A stretch of DNA of 64,000 nucleotides from Tangfeifania diversioriginum (GTDB taxonomy: Bacteria > Bacteroidota > Bacteroidia > Bacteroidales > Prolixibacteraceae). Shown piece by piece: positions 1 through 9,191 of this stretch. Each line of letters begins with the position of its first letter. Position 1 is the first letter of the stretch. The position numbers and the translations under genes were made by a program. Location of the stretch: positions 1 through 64,000 of the forward strand of contig CAMCBW010000024.1 in the NCBI GenBank assembly GCA_945873105.1. Reading direction: 5' to 3'. The notes below the pieces were generated by a model. It ran no database searches and was not told the origin of the DNA. It saw only the letters and a program-made list of their open reading frames with translations.

Positions 1-736
1 TCCCATCGATGGGGAATCCTTCTTTCCTGAACCTGTCGACCATGTTGAAAACAGCAGTTCGTTTGGCACCATTCAGCACCTGGTCGTAATCGTTGTAGAA
101 TAGCTTTACATCCGGATCTGCACTCCTGGCATACTTAAAACACCTGCCATAGAAACCAATCGGGTCTTTGAATGTCTTGTAAACAGTTGCATCCACCCTG
201 AGTGTACCATTGTCGGCAAAGATTTCATTGGCCACATCCCAGCTGACGATCCTTCCCTTGTATTTTGATACTACGGTCTGAATGTATGTTTTAACGCTGT
301 TCTCAAAATTTGTTGAATCATAGGCCGCAGTTTTGAACCATTCGGGAAAGGTTTGGTACCAAAGCAACGTATGGCCATGCACTTTTAGGTTGTTTTGCTG
401 CGCATAATCAACCAGATAGTCCGAATTGCCAAAGGAATAGGTGTTGGCCGAAGTCCAGATGTTTCTCATTTTCATCTCGTATTCAGCCGAAAGTTGGTTG
501 TAATGGTTCTTGAAAGCAGTGGCGAAATCACTCTCCTTCAAGTGTGCCACCGTTACGGCAGCACCAATTGGGAAGAGGGCCTTTTCCTTGAGGCTCTTTG
601 TCACAGTTACGGGTGGATTCACCTGAACTTCTGCTATTTCATCTTCTGCCTTCTCCGATTTGTGGCAATTAACTGCCGAAAGGACAAAAACCAACATCAA
701 AAGTTTATAGATCATCCTTATAAATAGATTTATCAT
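1..736 (-). CDS. GH10 endo-1,4-beta-xylanase, lipoprotein, 3' end cut by window
   Basis: The N-terminal about 245 residues of a family GH10 xylanase; the rest lies beyond the left edge. The start has a short hydrophobic stretch ending in VLSAVNC, a lipoprotein signal with the lipidated Cys. The family fold is recognised from HGHTLLWYQTFPEWF, then VSWDVANEIF, whose Glu matches the GH10 acid/base residue, then LFYNDYDQV, the GH10 strand near the catalytic centre. The nucleophile region is not in the window. Two in-frame ATGs are possible, at 736 and 715; 736 lies four bases past the stop of the upstream DUF1566 gene and would couple the two, while 715 gives a more usual signal peptide length. 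It probably cleaves xylan at the cell surface. Family call is firm; exact start is not. Confidence 0.88.
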   Translation of the reverse strand, partial: MINLFIRMIYKLLMLVFVLSAVNCHKSEKAEDEIAEVQVNPPVTVTKSLKEKALFPIGAAVTVAHLKESDFATAFKNHYNQLSAEYEMKMRNIWTSANTYSFGNSDYLVDYAQQNNLKVHGHTLLWYQTFPEWFKTAAYDSTNFENSVKTYIQTVVSKYKGRIVSWDVANEIFADNGTLRVDATVYKTFKDPIGFYGRCFKYARSADPDVKLFYNDYDQVLNGAKRTAVFNMVDRFRKEGFPIDG

Positions 737-739
737 TGA

Positions 740-1936
740 CTATTTTGTAATATTTCTTACACATCTTGTATAATTATATACAATCAGTGCATCTCCCTGG
801 GGACCAAAAAACTTTGGATAATCGGCCTTGTTACCGGCCTTTGGGTCGCTCCTTGTTGCTCCGGCACCATGCGTATCCAGTAATACCCCGTTCATTTTGC
901 CATAGGCTTTCCCGAAAGGAATATAAAGTGCAGCCAAATAAGGATTAGGTCCATCCATTAAGGTGGTAGATGACCAAAAATAGGGGTAATGACCAGGTTT
1001 CCCTTCAGGATCATTGATTGTGGTGGTTTTGAAGATCGGATCAATGGCCGGACTGTTTGTTGCCGAGGGACTCCGGGTGTAATCGACAATACCCTGCAGT
1101 TCTTTGGCATTTGGAAGCTGCCAATCGTCGTGACCGGCCAGGGTTAGCTGTTCCGCATACGCCAATGCTTCCTGCCAGTTTCTGGCGATTCCGTCATCTG
1201 CCTGTTGCCACATCAGGCCTGTAGCAGCATCAGTAATCGTTCCATCCAGGTTATTTTTAAAATCGTTCATCCCATATTTGCTATTCCCGCGAACCATCCT
1301 GAAATACATGGTTTTTGGAACTGTATTGTGGCTACCAGGCTTGTATTTGGGATAGCCCTTGATTCTGCCATCAATGAAATTAACGCCAAAAACAGTGGAG
1401 TCTCCGTTCATGGTCAATCCAAGGTATTGCGTGGAAGACCAGGTTTGTGCATCAATTTCCCTTTCACCAATTGCGGTATTCCCGATGGGTTGATTAAAAT
1501 AGAGCGTATCAATAAACATTCGGATAGCAATGGGCCCTTTGACCCTCCCTGAATAATTGATCAGTGAAAAAAGTTCCTTTATGTTTGGAACCCGCCAGTC
1601 TGAATAGCCACCCAGCGTCATTGTATCTGCTTTCACAAATGCAGCAATGTAAGAGATTTTTACCCCCATCTGCTTTTGCCACATCAACCCGGTTACCTTG
1701 TCGGAGATGGTACCATTGCCGTTATCGGTGTAGGATGGTTCGTTACTCTGGTAATTTGCATCCTGGCCGTAAAAATCACCACCCATCGATGGGGCAGCGA
1801 TTTTGGCGTAGTTATCGGAAAATTCTTTTACAGCGGTGTCGACTATGGGATAGGTCAAGTGTTGACTGTTTCCTTTGAAATAGCTCAAGGCAACCACGAT
1901 GAGGCAGGCAAATAATCTGAAAACTTGGTTTCCCAT
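740..1936 (-). CDS. Secreted DUF1566 (Lcl C-terminal domain) protein with two repeats
   Basis: A 398-residue exported protein with a signal peptide (residues 1 to about 25). It carries two copies of the DUF1566/Lcl-C domain. The first contains TGLMWQKQM and GGYSDWRVPNIKELFSL, the second TGLMWQQAD and GHDDWQLPNAKELQGIV, each followed by a WSST segment. This fold resembles the C-type-lectin/formylglycine-generating group and is common in secreted surface proteins; no enzymatic activity is established. The gene ends only three bases before the GH10 xylanase start, so the two are very likely cotranscribed, suggesting a surface role linked to polysaccharide handling. That link is inference from position only. 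Confidence 0.75.
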   Translation of the reverse strand: MGNQVFRLFACLIVVALSYFKGNSQHLTYPIVDTAVKEFSDNYAKIAAPSMGGDFYGQDANYQSNEPSYTDNGNGTISDKVTGLMWQKQMGVKISYIAAFVKADTMTLGGYSDWRVPNIKELFSLINYSGRVKGPIAIRMFIDTLYFNQPIGNTAIGEREIDAQTWSSTQYLGLTMNGDSTVFGVNFIDGRIKGYPKYKPGSHNTVPKTMYFRMVRGNSKYGMNDFKNNLDGTITDAATGLMWQQADDGIARNWQEALAYAEQLTLAGHDDWQLPNAKELQGIVDYTRSPSATNSPAIDPIFKTTTINDPEGKPGHYPYFWSSTTLMDGPNPYLAALYIPFGKAYGKMNGVLLDTHGAGATRSDPKAGNKADYPKFFGPQGDALIVYNYTRCVRNITK

Positions 1937-2019
1937 AACAATTAACTATATTGGATTTCCCCGATTTTGCATTACAGCTATTCACATAGGATATGATTAT
2001 TTCCTGTACAATTTCTATT

Positions 2020-2256
2020 TTACTTTTTCCAGTTCTTGGGATTGAGCAGCGATTTGTATTTGTCGAAGAGCTCCTTCCCCATCAGGATTCCTCCCACCCA
2101 GAAGGTAACCTCTGCAAAGATGAACAAAGCTGTGGATACAATGTATTTGACACCTTTCTCCACATTGAGAAATGGAATCACTGGCAACATCAAAAAGGCA
2201 ACGATGGAGATAACCATCAGCACTAATCCTATCTTGAATTTGATTGTTTTCTTCAT
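2020..2256 (-). CDS. Small two-helix membrane protein (transporter-suffix-like)
   Basis: A 78-residue protein with two predicted membrane helices (about 8-28 and 36-60), a basic N-terminus and a basic tail KNWKK. The sequence resembles short proteins annotated as transporter suffix domain proteins, whose function is unknown. It starts ten bases after the stop of the M28 peptidase gene and is probably cotranscribed with it. The ATG at 2256 is the natural start. Confidence 0.6.
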   Translation of the reverse strand: MKKTIKFKIGLVLMVISIVAFLMLPVIPFLNVEKGVKYIVSTALFIFAEVTFWVGGILMGKELFDKYKSLLNPKNWKK

Positions 2257-2265
2257 CTTGATTAC

Positions 2266-3732
2266 CTATTTGTCAGCGGCCAACCCCAATATTCCGAGGT
2301 AGAGGAGTTTGGCTGCATCTTCCATGATTTCAGGGGTTAGTGCCTCTGTATTGTCGAGCGGATGGTGGTAGTAGACCGGCTTTACTGTTCCCGAAGTGTA
2401 GAGGTGCAGTACTTTGTAGCCATCCTTCTCAAAGATGGCTCCATCGGTGCGCGGCCGGCTGAAGCTTACCCGCACCTCAGAGGCATTCATCTCCCTGTGA
2501 AGGTATTTTTCGTTGGCATCGGTGAAATATTTCAAAATGGATGGATGTGTCTTGCCATTGGCCAGGAAGAACCCGGTGCCATTGCCTACCATATCGAGGT
2601 TGATCATGCATACTACCTTTTCCTTTGGCCAGACCGGAGCCTCCACATATTTTTTACTGCCATAAAGGCCGCACTCTTCACCGCCAAAAAAGATAAAAAT
2701 TATGGTGCGTGCCGGTTTGACCTTTGATGCGGCCAAAGCCCTTGCAGTAGCCAGGATATCCACAGAACCAGAGGCGTTGTCGAGCGCTCCCGGAAACAGT
2801 GTACCAGGACTGCCAACTGCATCCAGGTGAGCACCCATTACAATGGCCTCCTCTTTCAATGAAGGATCTGAACCTTCGATCACACCTATTACATTGCAGG
2901 AGCGACTATCTGGAAAATGTTTTGTCTTCGCTTCGATACGGACCCTCTTGTTCAGCAACAAAGAGCTGGGTTTAAGTCCTTTTGTAATTTCAGCCTTCGT
3001 TTCCGTATATTTCTGCCCGGTTCCTTCGAAAAGCTCCCCGGCAACGGCTTCGCTCACATGTGCATAGATGAAATCTTTCAGAAAGGAGGTATTTGGATTG
3101 GCTATTTTACTGACATACAGTAAACCAACAGCTCCCAACTCTTTGGCATGCTGAAATTTGTAGCGGTGGTAGCTGTAAGGTTCCCATTTGAGTTGTATAC
3201 TGTCGTTTTTGCCGTAGGGAACTCCGGTTTCCATCAACAGAATTTTCCCTTTTAGATCCAGGTTACTGTAATCATCGTAACCCAATTCAGGTGCTGAAAT
3301 ACCATAGCCAACATAGACCACCTCACCGGTAACCGTGCCGGAAGCTGAATTCGACCCTGGAAAATAGTCTTCGGGAAAATTGTACCCTTTTTCCTGATTT
3401 TGTTTTCCTTTCAACAAAGTAAGGGATCCGGGTGAAAGTACCTCACTGTAGGCATTCGGAAAATATTGCAGGTAGGTTCCATCACTTAAACCTGGTTTTA
3501 CCCCGGCTTTCTTCAATTCTTCTGCCACCCATTGGGCAGCCTGCAGATAACCCGGAGAACCCGACAGGCGTCCGCCATATTTTGCCGAGGTCAATTCTGC
3601 CGCATCCTTTAGAAGGTCATGACTTGAAATGGAATGAAAAGTGGCGAGAATAGATTTTTCTGCTTCCTGTGAATGGGTATTCGAAGCAATAAATGAAAGT
3701 AGCAGAGCGAACAACAGATGTTTGGCAACCAT
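2266..3732 (-). CDS. Secreted M28-family zinc aminopeptidase with PA domain
   Basis: A 488-residue exported peptidase. The ATG at 3732 is chosen because it gives a signal peptide (MVAKHLLFALLLSFIASNTHS); a longer frame begins 60 bases upstream. A protease-associated insert (about residues 120-250, VVYVGYGISAPELGYDDY) precedes the M28 catalytic domain. Zinc-site motifs are visible in order: GAHLDAVG, GALDNASGS, GGEECGLYGS with the catalytic Glu pair, INLDMVG, and a late HHPLDN histidine. M28 enzymes remove N-terminal residues from peptides with two zinc ions. It probably acts in the periplasm or outside the cell on peptides. It is likely cotranscribed with the small membrane gene downstream. 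Confidence 0.88.
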   Translation of the reverse strand: MVAKHLLFALLLSFIASNTHSQEAEKSILATFHSISSHDLLKDAAELTSAKYGGRLSGSPGYLQAAQWVAEELKKAGVKPGLSDGTYLQYFPNAYSEVLSPGSLTLLKGKQNQEKGYNFPEDYFPGSNSASGTVTGEVVYVGYGISAPELGYDDYSNLDLKGKILLMETGVPYGKNDSIQLKWEPYSYHRYKFQHAKELGAVGLLYVSKIANPNTSFLKDFIYAHVSEAVAGELFEGTGQKYTETKAEITKGLKPSSLLLNKRVRIEAKTKHFPDSRSCNVIGVIEGSDPSLKEEAIVMGAHLDAVGSPGTLFPGALDNASGSVDILATARALAASKVKPARTIIFIFFGGEECGLYGSKKYVEAPVWPKEKVVCMINLDMVGNGTGFFLANGKTHPSILKYFTDANEKYLHREMNASEVRVSFSRPRTDGAIFEKDGYKVLHLYTSGTVKPVYYHHPLDNTEALTPEIMEDAAKLLYLGILGLAADK

Positions 3733-3803
3733 TTTTCCGGATTTATTTTGAGCTAAAAGTAGAAAAATGGCCGGTTCAAATGACACATTCAATAGAAATA
3801 AGC

Positions 3804-4709
3804 CTATTTTTTTACGATAAGGTTGAGATCTGAGGGTGCATTGAGATTGTTGGTCTGAATAAAATCAGGCAGCAAATTGTGTGTTTTGTCCAGCTCTGCT
3901 TTGGAATCGGGTGTCCAGAGTTGCACCAAAAGTCCGTTGGATTGGGCTTTTGCTATTTCTGCAGCCGACAATGTAGACTCAGAGAAGATACAACTAACCC
4001 CGTCGTAACCGAGGGCCAGCGCATCACTTACCTGTTTTGGAAAGGTCACCTCCTTGATCAGGCAGACTTTGATACCCGGAATGAGTTGATGGATTCGTTT
4101 GCAAAAGGTGGCATCGTACACTTCGAGTATGATTTTCCCGGGAGCCTTGACCGAAGGCAGGATTTTGGCAAGGTTGTCGGCCATTTTGGCGAGATAGAGT
4201 GCCTCCCCTCCAATTGCCGGTTTGTTCATGCTGTCTGCAGGAAAATCCAGTTTGATGTGAATGGAGAGGTAGAATGGGTTGGCTGCCTGGTTCCAATAAC
4301 TGAGTATTTCGCTCAGACGCCAAATCCTCTCTTGTGCCTTAGAAGTACAAATCTTTATTTTTGAAATGTCCGCGTCACTGGAGAGGATAATCGTTTTGAA
4401 AGTCATTGGAGAACAGGAGGATGTTGCCATATTGGTATCGTGGAACAACCACAGGGTGCCATCCAGACTCATTTGCAGATCAAGCTCAACCCCTGAGAGG
4501 GTTTCGAGACCCTTTTGAACAGCGGGTAAGGTGTTCTCAATGTAAGCGGGATTTATTGAACTGCTTCCACTGCCTTTGTGCCCCAGGAATTTAACATTGC
4601 TTTCCACGGGTGGTGTCGTTTCAGGGTCTTTCTGGCAACTGAAAAGGAGTGACCAAAGCGCAAGTGTTAAAAAAAGATACCCAAACCGGAAATAAGTAGA
4701 ATGTCTCAT
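3804..4709 (-). CDS. Glycerophosphodiester phosphodiesterase family lipoprotein
   Basis: A 301-residue GDPD-family TIM-barrel protein with a lipoprotein signal ending in WSLLFSC. The first-strand motif is FLGHKGSGSSS rather than the usual HRG; later the family features IENTLPAV, GVELDLQMSLDG and LFHDTNM are clear, giving the His, Glu and Asp cluster that binds the metal and substrate. The C-terminal strand WTPDSKAEL also fits. The family hydrolyses glycerophosphodiesters or related phosphodiesters. The HKG variant occurs in divergent Bacteroidota members, so the exact substrate is open. The ATG at 4709 was preferred to a non-ATG start 18 bases upstream. Confidence 0.78.
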   Translation of the reverse strand: MRHSTYFRFGYLFLTLALWSLLFSCQKDPETTPPVESNVKFLGHKGSGSSSINPAYIENTLPAVQKGLETLSGVELDLQMSLDGTLWLFHDTNMATSSCSPMTFKTIILSSDADISKIKICTSKAQERIWRLSEILSYWNQAANPFYLSIHIKLDFPADSMNKPAIGGEALYLAKMADNLAKILPSVKAPGKIILEVYDATFCKRIHQLIPGIKVCLIKEVTFPKQVSDALALGYDGVSCIFSESTLSAAEIAKAQSNGLLVQLWTPDSKAELDKTHNLLPDFIQTNNLNAPSDLNLIVKK

Positions 4710-4778
4710 AATGTCATGAATTAACAAAAATTTATATTTCAGGTCTGGGTATCAGTGAACTATTCGTAATCACCCATA

Positions 4779-5255
4779 CTATTTACCAAAACAGTACCTG
4801 AAGTTAAGACCAAATTCCCCTGCACTGAAGGTGGTGTTCTGAAGTAAAACGAATACCGGTCTCCAATCCATGGCGAGTGCCAGCGGAGCTTTTTTGAAAC
4901 GGTATTCAATTCCGATCTCACCGGGAACACCCAAACTAAAATTGGAAGAGTTGTCATTTTTGGTGCTTGCTCCAATGAATATAGAGGCGCCTACCCCAGC
5001 GTACCATTGAAATCCCTCTGTTCCAATGGGTTTATAAATAAAATTCCACAATGCTTCTGCACTTACTCCACCCCCAAAGGAGAGGTCAGCATGAATTCTG
5101 CTGAATTGACCTGCACTAAAAACGGCGTCAATAGCTGCATGGTTGCCCCAGTTATTGCCCAATCTGATACCCACCTCCTGCGCATTGGAAGTTACTGTGA
5201 GAAAAAGAACAAGCATTGAAACAATGGTGATTTTCAAGCTTCTGATCAACTTCAT
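4779..5255 (-). CDS. Small outer-membrane beta-barrel protein
   Basis: A 158-residue protein with a signal peptide (cleavage probably after VTSNAQ) and alternating hydrophobic strands rich in Gly and aromatic residues. The C-terminus GLNFRYCFGK resembles the last strand of a small barrel. No enzyme motif is visible. The protein appears to be one of the many porin-like or OmpW/OmpX-size proteins of Bacteroidota. The ATG at 5255 is used; the frame is open for three codons further to a TTG. Function unknown. Confidence 0.6.
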   Translation of the reverse strand: MKLIRSLKITIVSMLVLFLTVTSNAQEVGIRLGNNWGNHAAIDAVFSAGQFSRIHADLSFGGGVSAEALWNFIYKPIGTEGFQWYAGVGASIFIGASTKNDNSSNFSLGVPGEIGIEYRFKKAPLALAMDWRPVFVLLQNTTFSAGEFGLNFRYCFGK

Positions 5256-5334
5256 AATGTTCAATTTTAAAGATTAATATAGAAACACAAAAATCGCTCT
5301 TTTGTTCGAAATTTTTAAGCTTGGGTCAAATAAT

Positions 5335-7341
5335 TTATTCAATCACCACCAAAGAATGAATTTTAAGCATTGGGAGCGAACATTGCAATTTACCTTCCCG
5401 GTAGGTATAGGGCATTGGGATATTGTCCGGTTGAAGCATTACTTTGTTTGGCTTTTTCGTCAATTTCAATTCAATTTGAAGCGGTCCAACCGGAGTAATT
5501 TCATCGAAGGCCATTACCTTTTCGTTGTCGTGCGGACCCGTGGTATTGACCAAATTCAAAACCAATGCCTCCCCTTTTCTGTTTAGTGTAACATCCACAT
5601 AATGAGATCCTGTCACTTTAACCATTGGGTCAGGAAAGATTTCCCTTACGAGTGCAGCCAGGAAATCGCGGTGAACCGGGGCAGAACGGATGGCCGATGC
5701 CTTTCCTAATTCCAGGTGGGTCGCAGCGATGACCCCCTTTCCATAAGGGGTAATAGTGGCTGCAACTTCAGATGGTCCTTCCATGTTGACGGCCTGGTAA
5801 AACTTACCGAAGGATTTGACTCCTTCTCCAGGTATAACTCCTTGTGAAAGAGACATCAACTCGGCAATCCATTGGTTGTATTCCAAACCGTTGATTCTGG
5901 TATCAGGTGCCGATTTCGTTTTATTGTTCAGTTCATTTTTGAAAAGAGCGGCAGAATTTGGTCCGATCAGTAACAATTTGCCTCCCTTGGCTGCATAATT
6001 TAACAATGTCTGTTTGAGTTCTGGGGTGATGGTTTCCCATTCGGGATAGATAAGTACCGGGTATTTGTCTATGGCTGTCAGATGATGCTCTCCGAGGATA
6101 TCCACTACATACTGGGAAGCAAGCAGGTTTTGCATGATCCCTTTGAGGGGAGTCAGTTCCCTGTCGAATCCGCCAAAAAGCCGGTTGGTTTTGGCATACA
6201 AAGCATCTTTGGACAAGATGATACCGATTTGCGGAACGCCTTCCACTTGTTGGCACCAGGGCTGCCTTTCCCGGCAGAATCTGGCAGCATCGGCCAGCAG
6301 CGGAACCATCCAATTGTGGATGGAGCCATCACGCTTTTGCTGAAGATAGATCTGAACCCCACCGCCCAGCGACAATACTGTGGCCAACTCGCGTTCTATT
6401 TGGGGTGCACTCTTTACACACTGTGTTCCGGCTTCGTTGCCCATCCAAGAAAATCCCCAGGCCATCAGGTCCCATGGTTTGCCCTGGTTGCGTATGAAAC
6501 GTGCTTCACTCCTGGCACTGTTCACACTGTTCAATGCAGAGAAATCCCCGGAAATAAAATCAACCGGAATAGAAACAGGTTCCGGTATAAAGGTTGAAAA
6601 AGCCCAGTTGCTGGCAATCTGAAACTTCGGATCAACGGCATGAAGGGCATTGGTGTATTTGGTCACATAAGATTTGAATCCGTCGCGACTGAACTGAAGG
6701 AACTCTTTCCAATTTGGATCGGCGGGTTTTCTTGGAATTTCGGTTAAACCGGTCTTCTGCCTGAACAATTCGAGGGTTTTTGGCGCGTAATCCAGTTGGT
6801 GTGCCCAGCAGTCGCCATCGATCCACATGCCATCTACCCCATATTCTTTTACAATCTCTTTCAATTGCGGAATCAGGAGGGAATCCGCATAATTACCGAA
6901 TACAGAGGTATTGTTCTTCGATGGTGTTCCATCTGCTCCGATGGCGGCCCAATTGGGATGAAGTTCAATGGCACGGGAATCCCAAACTCCTGAGTAATGA
7001 AGGTAGAGGGATACACCCCTTGCCGCAGTTACCTCCCGCCAAATTTTCAACTGATCCCTGACAAAGCCCGGAACAGGATGACCTACTTTGGTAGGGTAAC
7101 TGGTATAACCGGGATGACCTTTGCAATCGACCTGGATGTAGTCTGGTTTGACTCTGTCAATCAGGTTATTGACCATACTTTCGCTGACATTCTTTCCAAC
7201 CTCCTTGCAATCGGGGCCTGCATGAAAATCAAAATGGAGTCCGAAATAGCTGTAGGCCCTGTCCAATCTTGCAGGCATTGTTTTCTGGGCATAAATGTTG
7301 GATACGAAACAGATAAGTAGTAAAATGAGGTTTTTTTTCAT
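5335..7341 (-). CDS. Putative secreted glycoside hydrolase, TIM barrel plus trimerisation-like domain (GHL6/fucosidase-like)
   Basis: A 668-residue exported protein with signal peptide (residues 1-18). Residues 30-340 look like a glycosidase TIM barrel: YFGLHFDFHAG, DYIQVDCKGH, YLHYSGVWD, YGVDGMWIDGDCW and PVDFISGDF, with candidate acidic residues at the WIDGD strand and ISGDF. Residues about 360-560 look like a beta-galactosidase trimerisation (glutamine-amidotransferase-like) domain, with an early IGIILSKDAL strand and VLIYPEWE and LLLIGPN further on. A small beta domain follows. This arrangement is typical of hypothetical glycosyl hydrolase family 6 and of proteins loosely annotated as alpha-L-fucosidase. 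The substrate is not deducible. It is the first gene of the minus-strand block and probably has its own promoter between 7342 and 7440. Confidence 0.62.
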   Translation of the reverse strand: MKKNLILLLICFVSNIYAQKTMPARLDRAYSYFGLHFDFHAGPDCKEVGKNVSESMVNNLIDRVKPDYIQVDCKGHPGYTSYPTKVGHPVPGFVRDQLKIWREVTAARGVSLYLHYSGVWDSRAIELHPNWAAIGADGTPSKNNTSVFGNYADSLLIPQLKEIVKEYGVDGMWIDGDCWAHQLDYAPKTLELFRQKTGLTEIPRKPADPNWKEFLQFSRDGFKSYVTKYTNALHAVDPKFQIASNWAFSTFIPEPVSIPVDFISGDFSALNSVNSARSEARFIRNQGKPWDLMAWGFSWMGNEAGTQCVKSAPQIERELATVLSLGGGVQIYLQQKRDGSIHNWMVPLLADAARFCRERQPWCQQVEGVPQIGIILSKDALYAKTNRLFGGFDRELTPLKGIMQNLLASQYVVDILGEHHLTAIDKYPVLIYPEWETITPELKQTLLNYAAKGGKLLLIGPNSAALFKNELNNKTKSAPDTRINGLEYNQWIAELMSLSQGVIPGEGVKSFGKFYQAVNMEGPSEVAATITPYGKGVIAATHLELGKASAIRSAPVHRDFLAALVREIFPDPMVKVTGSHYVDVTLNRKGEALVLNLVNTTGPHDNEKVMAFDEITPVGPLQIELKLTKKPNKVMLQPDNIPMPYTYREGKLQCSLPMLKIHSLVVIE

Positions 7342-7449
7342 TGGATGATAGTTGTATTCAAGTGTTTGAATTTACAAAAAATCAATTGTCCAATGAACAA
7401 ATCGCAATCATTTTAAAGCAGGATGTACTCAATAGAAGTCAGATCTTTC

Positions 7450-7457
7450 TATCTTTG
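7450..7457 (+). promoter_or_regulatory. Bacteroidota -7 box TATCTTTG for the DUF4056 gene
   Basis: TATCTTTG matches the Bacteroidota -7 consensus TAnnTTTG and ends 21 bases before the ATG at 7479. No good TTG -33 element was found at the expected distance. Confidence 0.5.
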
Positions 7458-7478
7458 CCCGGAAGTTTCAATTGACCT

Positions 7479-8522
7479 ATGCGATTTGTACGTATTTTTC
7501 TCTTCTGTGCTTTCGTTTTTTATGCTAATCTACTGTTAGCCAAAGCCCCCGTGTTTAAAGAAAGGGATTATTACAACCATCCTCCCAGAATAATCAGGAC
7601 CTGTTGCGCATTTGGTACCGATCTCAAGATTTCCATTATACCAGGGGTGAAAAAGACGGATCTCACCAGCATTGAATTGATGGGCCAACACCATTATCTT
7701 GGTCACCACACCGAGAAGAATGGAATTTTGTATACCAGGCGTGGTGGTTTCATTGATTTTGGACACCTTCGTGATTTGGTGGACTGGACCGCCTACATTT
7801 ACAATCTTGCAAAAAAAAGTCAGGAGACGGGTGAAATCTTCTTGCCACTTGGTTTTGAGAGTGGAGAGAAAGCATTGATGATCAAAGTCCCGGCGACAGA
7901 GAAAGAGGAGGATCTTATCAATCTTGCGGGAAGAATAGCCTACGATCTCTCGATATGGCACGAGATTACCTCCTGGTTTGGGGCTTCGGCGGTTCCATTG
8001 CTGAGTGAGAAATTTTCCAGTTTTTCGCTGGAGGACACCTTTTCCAACCTCCTTGGAACCAAAATTGCAGCAGCTGCCATTCTTAGCGATCTTCCCTACG
8101 ACGAGGCAGTAACTGAAGCTATCCATCAAACGCTGTTAGAACTGGAGGCTGTAGCTTCTGTGGAAGAGAGCTACCAGGTTATGGAGTCGGTAAGAGAGAT
8201 CTGGTGGACCCGCAAGGTTCCGCTTCCCAGGAATGGGGTGATGATTCAGCGGAAATTGGGGGCATATTCAACCATGTCGCCCTTATTGGTTCCCGGATGG
8301 GAGAGTAAAAACAAGACTCCATTCCAATTGACCTTGCCGGAGCGCACCTTTGACGGAATACCACTTTCAGAATTCTACACCATATCTGTTGAGACCAACA
8401 ACAAAGTACCAATCAAGAAGATCTTTCCGGAACGGACCGACCGCATGGTGACGCAAAATGATTTTCAGGTGATTATTGATTACATATCCACCTGCATGAT
8501 TAAAACCAACATTCTATTATAA
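7479..8522 (+). CDS. Exported DUF4056 domain protein
   Basis: A 347-residue protein with a signal peptide (MRFVRIFLFCAFVFYANLLLA). The sequence has features of the DUF4056 family: PPRIIRTCCAFGTDL near the N-terminus, a GGFIDFGHLRDLVDWTA segment and YDLSIWHEITSWFG, with several conserved His, Asp and Glu residues suggesting a metal or membrane-associated hydrolase-like site. No biochemical function is known for the family. It is followed after nine bases by maf on the same strand, so they may share a transcript. Confidence 0.62.
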   Translation: MRFVRIFLFCAFVFYANLLLAKAPVFKERDYYNHPPRIIRTCCAFGTDLKISIIPGVKKTDLTSIELMGQHHYLGHHTEKNGILYTRRGGFIDFGHLRDLVDWTAYIYNLAKKSQETGEIFLPLGFESGEKALMIKVPATEKEEDLINLAGRIAYDLSIWHEITSWFGASAVPLLSEKFSSFSLEDTFSNLLGTKIAAAAILSDLPYDEAVTEAIHQTLLELEAVASVEESYQVMESVREIWWTRKVPLPRNGVMIQRKLGAYSTMSPLLVPGWESKNKTPFQLTLPERTFDGIPLSEFYTISVETNNKVPIKKIFPERTDRMVTQNDFQVIIDYISTCMIKTNILL

Positions 8523-8531
8523 AGATCCGGA

Positions 8532-9167
8532 ATGGGCCAAACAAATAGCAACACAAGCCAACAGCCCAATTTGCAGGGAATTAGCGATCTGGCCAGACAC
8601 CTTGAAAAGTATTCCATACTCTTGGGTTCTCAATCACCCAGAAGAAAAGAACTCTTTTCCGGACTCAATCTTCCGTTTTCGGTGGAGGTCAGGGAGGTGG
8701 ATGAACAATTTCCGGATGAAATGAAAGCCACAGATGTGCCTGAATATCTGGCAAAGTTAAAAACTGAACCCTTCCGGCATGATTTCAGATCAAACGGTTT
8801 GTTGATTACGGCAGATACTATCGTGTTGATTGACGGGAAGATTCTGGGTAAACCAATGGATTACGAGCATGCCTTTGACATGCTGAACCAGCTCTCTGGC
8901 AAGAAACATGTGGTAATTACCGGAGTTTGTATCACCTCGGCAGGCCGTCAGGTGACTTTCTCCGACCATACGGATGTCTATTTCAAGACATTGACGGATG
9001 CTGAAATTGATTATTATTTAACGCATTATCAGCCGTATGACAAGGCAGGCTCCTATGGTGTTCAGGAGTGGATCGGTTACATTGCCATTGAAAAAATCGA
9101 AGGATCCTATTTCAATGTGATGGGACTCCCGATTCAAAGATTGTATGAAGAGCTATTGAAATTTTAA
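8532..9167 (+). CDS. maf: Maf-family nucleotide pyrophosphatase
   Basis: A 211-residue Maf/YhdE-type house-cleaning pyrophosphatase. The N-terminal signature LGSQSPRRKELF is the substrate-binding loop, followed by the invariant EVDE region, the LITADTIVLIDG strand with the metal-binding Asp, LGKP, and the late KAGSYGVQEW segment typical of the dTTP/UTP-specific group. The first about 25 residues (GQTNSNTSQQPN) are unusual for Maf and may mean that translation starts later, though no later ATG sits before the signature. Cytoplasmic; removes noncanonical or excess NTPs. Downstream is an independent secreted peptidase gene. Confidence 0.88.
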   Translation: MGQTNSNTSQQPNLQGISDLARHLEKYSILLGSQSPRRKELFSGLNLPFSVEVREVDEQFPDEMKATDVPEYLAKLKTEPFRHDFRSNGLLITADTIVLIDGKILGKPMDYEHAFDMLNQLSGKKHVVITGVCITSAGRQVTFSDHTDVYFKTLTDAEIDYYLTHYQPYDKAGSYGVQEWIGYIAIEKIEGSYFNVMGLPIQRLYEELLKF

Positions 9168-9191
9168 ATATTACTCCCTAATAACAATACT

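Noticed and set aside
395-727. Plus-strand 110-codon ORF over the GH10 gene
   Set aside because: It is antisense to recognisable GH10 motifs and lacks any motif itself.
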